From a virus: 24,568 nucleotides of DNA. Made by a program: the position numbers and the translations under genes. The DNA lies in the IMG/VR virus record IMGVR_UViG_3300008219_000094, positions 1 to 24,568 of that record. One strand, given 5' to 3'. Below, in pieces: positions 21,884 through 24,568 of the stretch (positions are counted from its first letter, which is position 1; every line of letters starts with the position of its first letter). The notes beneath the pieces were generated by a model. That model was not told where the DNA came from and did no database searches. It saw only the letters and a list, made by a program, of their open reading frames with translations.

Positions 21884-23428
21884 ATGGAAAGGGAACTCAT
21901 ACAAAGATTCGCGCTCCTATTCCGGGGGCTCGACATGGCCTACGGCACCTTTGTCGTAACGGGGAAAAAAGCCAGCGGCAAGTCCGAGGGTAAGGCTACC
22001 TTTGTAAAAGAAAAACGGAACACAAATACTTTTGCCTCGCACCTTAACGGGGAACGCAGTGTCGGAATTGTCCCCATAAACGAGGACAGCCAGTGCTGGT
22101 GGGGCTGCATTGACATTGACATCTATCCGCTCGACCATTCCAAACTTGTACAAAAGATACACAAACTTAAACTCCCCCTTGTGCTGTGCCGTTCCAAGAG
22201 TGGAGGAGGTCACGTCTTCCTCTTTCTTAAAGAACCTATCCCGGCAGAGGCTCTGCAAAACAAGCTGAAGGAGATAGCATCAGAACTTGGCTGTGCTAAA
22301 GGCACCGAGATTTTTCCAAAGCAGATTGTTCTTGTTCTCGAACGAGGGGACAAGGGCAACTTTCTAAACCTACCTTACTTCAACCATGAGAACGGACTCC
22401 GGTACGCCTTCAAGCCAAACGGCGAGATGGCTACCCTTCAGGAATTTGTGGAGATGGCGGAGGCTTCCGCCGTTATGCCCGATGCTCTGGACAAGCTTCT
22501 GGTTAAGCAGACTCCGGAGGTTGACGAGCGGCTCAAGGATGGACCTCCCTGTTTACAGGTGCTTTTACGGCAGGGCTTCCCCGAGGGCACACGGAACAAT
22601 GGCCTGTTTAACCTGGGAGTGTACCTGAGAAAGGCGTACCCTGATGATTGGGAAACTAAAATCCTTGAGTATAACCAAGCAATTATGGACCCTCCTCTTG
22701 ATCTTAAAGAGGTTAACATTGTCGCTGCTCAGTTGCATAAGAAAGACTATCAGTACAAGTGTGAAGACCAGCCAATTTGCAATTTTTGCAATCGGGACCG
22801 TTGCCGTTCTCGCCGGTATGGTGTCGGGGGTGACATCAATACCGCAAGCATTGCGAACCTTCGTAAATACGATTCTGAGCCACCTCTCTGGTTCCTAGAC
22901 GTAAACGGCTCACCCGTGGAACTTGACACAGAAGCACTTCAACGTCAGCCAAAGTTTCAAATCCTCTGCATGGAACAGATCAACCACATGCCACGCACCA
23001 TTGCCCGACAGGCTTGGGAGTCGCAGATGAATGCACTTTTAAAAACCATGGTGGAGACAGAAGGTGCTATCATTACAACTTCCGAAGACACAAGTCTGCG
23101 AGGTCAGTTTTACGAGATGCTAGAAGAGTTCACCACGCACATGCAGTCCGCTCTTGATAAAGAAGAGATCCTGCTTCGCCGCCCATGGACCAATGAGACA
23201 ACCCATCGTACCTACTTCCGGTTGAAGGACTTTGAGGGTTATCTCAAACGCAACAAGTTCACTGAGTACCGTTCCAACAAGATTGCACAAAGGCTGCGCG
23301 ACATTGACGGACAGTCAGAGCAGCTACGGATAAACGGCAGACCTATACGATGCTGGAGCATTCCAGCCTATGAGGAGATCGAACAGGAGTTCAGTTCTCG
23401 CTTTGAAGGACCCGAGGAGCCCTTCTAA
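21884..23428 (+). CDS. Archaeo-eukaryotic-type primase (TOTE-primase-like) with zinc cluster
   Basis: A 514-residue protein. Residues ~10-170 match the AEP primase domain of the TOTE conflict-system type: LFRGLDMAYGTF, then WGCIDIDIY (metal-binding D77 and D79), SKSGGGHVFLF (H110, the sGxH motif), EIFPKQ (143-147) and GNFLNLPYF (158-166). Residues ~215-290 resemble a helical primase C-terminal domain (GFPEGTRNNGLFNLGVYLRK), followed by a Cys cluster C293, C299, C302, C307 that could bind zinc. Residues ~330-514 are a further helical domain ending GPEEPF. It probably makes RNA or DNA primers for phage replication. ATG 21884 is the only possible in-frame start after the previous stop; it has no ordinary ribosome site, as the only G-rich stretch is inside the terminator stem. 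ATG 21935 would cut the domain. The stop overlaps the next ATG (TAATG). Confidence 0.8.
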   Translation: MERELIQRFALLFRGLDMAYGTFVVTGKKASGKSEGKATFVKEKRNTNTFASHLNGERSVGIVPINEDSQCWWGCIDIDIYPLDHSKLVQKIHKLKLPLVLCRSKSGGGHVFLFLKEPIPAEALQNKLKEIASELGCAKGTEIFPKQIVLVLERGDKGNFLNLPYFNHENGLRYAFKPNGEMATLQEFVEMAEASAVMPDALDKLLVKQTPEVDERLKDGPPCLQVLLRQGFPEGTRNNGLFNLGVYLRKAYPDDWETKILEYNQAIMDPPLDLKEVNIVAAQLHKKDYQYKCEDQPICNFCNRDRCRSRRYGVGGDINTASIANLRKYDSEPPLWFLDVNGSPVELDTEALQRQPKFQILCMEQINHMPRTIARQAWESQMNALLKTMVETEGAIITTSEDTSLRGQFYEMLEEFTTHMQSALDKEEILLRRPWTNETTHRTYFRLKDFEGYLKRNKFTEYRSNKIAQRLRDIDGQSEQLRINGRPIRCWSIPAYEEIEQEFSSRFEGPEEPF

Positions 23429-23772
23429 TGCGGAAAAAGAAAGTCTTCTGCCGACACTGCTACAAAGCCGCTGTTACCGTGGTCTCTGAAGTACCACTTT
23501 GTCCCGAGCACTATTTCCTTGGCGTGGCAGAGGAAGTCAAGACATATAACAACGAGCAACAGGACCATTGGTCCGCTCTTCTTAGGGAGTTGCGGCTGGA
23601 GAAAAAGCTATCACAAAAGGAACTGGCAGACCGCACGTTTTTGTCGCAGCGCACTATATCCGAATACGAAAATACAAGTAAGCCACGCCAACTCTCCATC
23701 TATAAAGTCGAAAAAATGCTTCATGCCATGGGGTACGATTTAGATGCCATTGTAAGGAAACGAGATGATTAG
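23428..23772 (+). CDS. Zinc-knuckle plus XRE helix-turn-helix regulator
   Basis: A 114-residue protein. The N-terminus has C8-x2-C11 (CRHC) and C25-x2-H28 (CPEH), spaced like a small zinc ribbon or knuckle. Residues ~49-107 form an XRE/Cro-type helix-turn-helix (LLRELRLEKKLSQKELADRT, then RTISEYENTSKPRQLSIYKV). It is probably a DNA-binding regulator, perhaps acting on the phage's own promoters. It starts at the ATG overlapping the primase stop (TAATG), with GAGGAG just upstream, and its 3' end overlaps the UvrD-like gene by 8 bases, so all three are likely translated from one mRNA. A HTH protein inside a replication operon, rather than beside a divergent promoter, is unusual. Alternative: a replication accessory factor using the HTH for origin binding. 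Confidence 0.8.
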   Translation: MRKKKVFCRHCYKAAVTVVSEVPLCPEHYFLGVAEEVKTYNNEQQDHWSALLRELRLEKKLSQKELADRTFLSQRTISEYENTSKPRQLSIYKVEKMLHAMGYDLDAIVRKRDD

Positions 23773-24568
23773 AATATTTGGACCACCCGGAACTGGAAAG
23801 ACAACAACCCTGCTTAACCATGTTGAGAAGCTTCTGGCAGATGGCGTGAAGGCAAATGAAATAGGCTACTTTGCATTCACCAAGAAAGCGTCCAACGAAG
23901 CTCGGGACAGAGCCGTAGCAAGATTTAATCTGGACCCGGAAAAAGACTTCCTGTTTTTCCGAACCCTACACTCCATGGCGTTTCAGTCCCTAGGCCTCAG
24001 CTCCGCCGATGTCTTGAAAGAGAGCCACTTAAAAGAGTTTAGCGAGAAGGTCGGCGTGAACCTTGTGGATGGAGTAGAGATATCCGAAGACGAAGGCTTT
24101 GTTACTTTCCGCAGCAGCCATCCGATAATGAGAGCGATTGACTTAGCACGGACCACGCTCCACGGCCCTCGGTGGGCTTACAACAATACAGACCTTCTGG
24201 AGCCCTTCTATCATTTTGAACATATCTTCAATGAGTACGAAAGCTTCAAGCAAGCCAACCACCTTACTGACTTCACAGACATGTTGTCTAAACTTGCAGC
24301 GTCCCCGGAGCTTGTCCCAAAACTGAAAGTAGTCTTTCTGGATGAGGCGCAAGATCTCACGCCGTTACAGTGGGAGATCGCTCATATCTTAAATTCAAAA
24401 TGTGAGCGGATGTACATAGCGGGAGATGATGACCAAGGTATATTTGGGTGGAATGGGGCGGAGATAAAAAAGTTCATAACACTTGAAGGAAGCAGTGAGG
24501 TTCTTAGTCAGAGCTATCGCGTTCCTTGGAAAGTTTTTGAACTAGCCAACCGGATTGTCAACCGCATA
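23765..24568 (+). CDS. UvrD/Rep-like SF1 DNA helicase, 3'-truncated by window end
   Basis: The frame is open from ATG 23765 to the last base (268 codons), so the gene continues past the window. AAGGA before the ATG serves as ribosome site, and the start overlaps the regulator gene by 8 bases. Motifs: Walker A GPPGTGKTTT at residues 6-15, almost at the N-terminus; Ia IGYFAFTKKASNEAR; a helicase-specific FRTLHSMAF; Walker B VVFLDEAQD (189-197); III AGDDDQGIFGW (219-229); IV SQSYRVP. This is the UvrD/Rep family, a 3'-5' translocase on single-stranded DNA, here probably the replicative or recombination helicase working with the primase. Subdomain 1B is short compared with E. coli UvrD. The C-terminal motifs V and VI lie beyond the window. 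Confidence 0.88.
   Translation, partial: MIRIFGPPGTGKTTTLLNHVEKLLADGVKANEIGYFAFTKKASNEARDRAVARFNLDPEKDFLFFRTLHSMAFQSLGLSSADVLKESHLKEFSEKVGVNLVDGVEISEDEGFVTFRSSHPIMRAIDLARTTLHGPRWAYNNTDLLEPFYHFEHIFNEYESFKQANHLTDFTDMLSKLAASPELVPKLKVVFLDEAQDLTPLQWEIAHILNSKCERMYIAGDDDQGIFGWNGAEIKKFITLEGSSEVLSQSYRVPWKVFELANRIVNRI

Noticed and set aside
21884-23428. The primase as evidence for a complete TOTE defence system
   Set aside because: No SF2 helicase or endonuclease domains typical of TOTE systems are fused or adjacent on this strand, and the neighbours are phage replication genes. A replication role is the simpler reading.

Overview
The window looks like about 24.6 kb from the middle of a tailed double-stranded DNA phage genome. 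It most resembles marine short-tailed phages (podovirus type) of the kind that infect alphaproteobacterial bacterioplankton. This rests on dense gene packing with stop/start overlaps, no host-like genes, and protein families I recognise from such phages: VKFFG-type tail-fibre repeats, LamG plus SPRY adhesins, a P22 gp10-like hub, very large internal virion proteins and an M15 peptidase. A relationship to HMO-2011-type marine podoviruses is my inference; host and exact lineage cannot be read from the sequence.

Bases 1-8619 are a virion module on the + strand. They hold the 3' end of a tail-fibre gene, a large LamG/SPRY adhesin-like protein, a small protein resembling tail-fibre assembly chaperones, a small exported protein of unknown role, a 757-residue hub/stabilisation-like protein with a repeat insertion, a 55-residue GTG-start protein, a 106-residue protein and a 581-residue virion protein. 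Bases 8622-18514 carry four more proteins (326, 230, 969 and 1753 residues) with features of internal virion or DNA-ejection proteins. An M15-family peptidase (likely lysin) closes the + strand block at 18963.

From 18955 to 20400 a single gene lies on the - strand: an SNF2-type helicase that overlaps the lysin tail to tail by 9 bases. A 77-base divergent gap (20401-20477) holds a sigma70-like promoter for the helicase, whose -35 hexamer lies exactly between two 6-base inverted half-sites.

From 20478 to the window end is a + strand replication module: a coiled-coil conserved phage protein, a candidate single-stranded DNA-binding protein, an intrinsic terminator, an archaeo-eukaryotic-type primase related to the TOTE conflict-system primase domain, a zinc-knuckle/XRE regulator and a UvrD-like SF1 helicase cut by the window end. 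The replication set appears built round an AEP-type primase with two helicases of different superfamilies.

Genes are nearly contiguous: no gap exceeds 300 bases, and the longest is the 77-base divergent region. I see no tRNA, rRNA, CRISPR array, insertion sequence or attachment site. The tail-fibre end is visibly more A+T-rich than the replication end.
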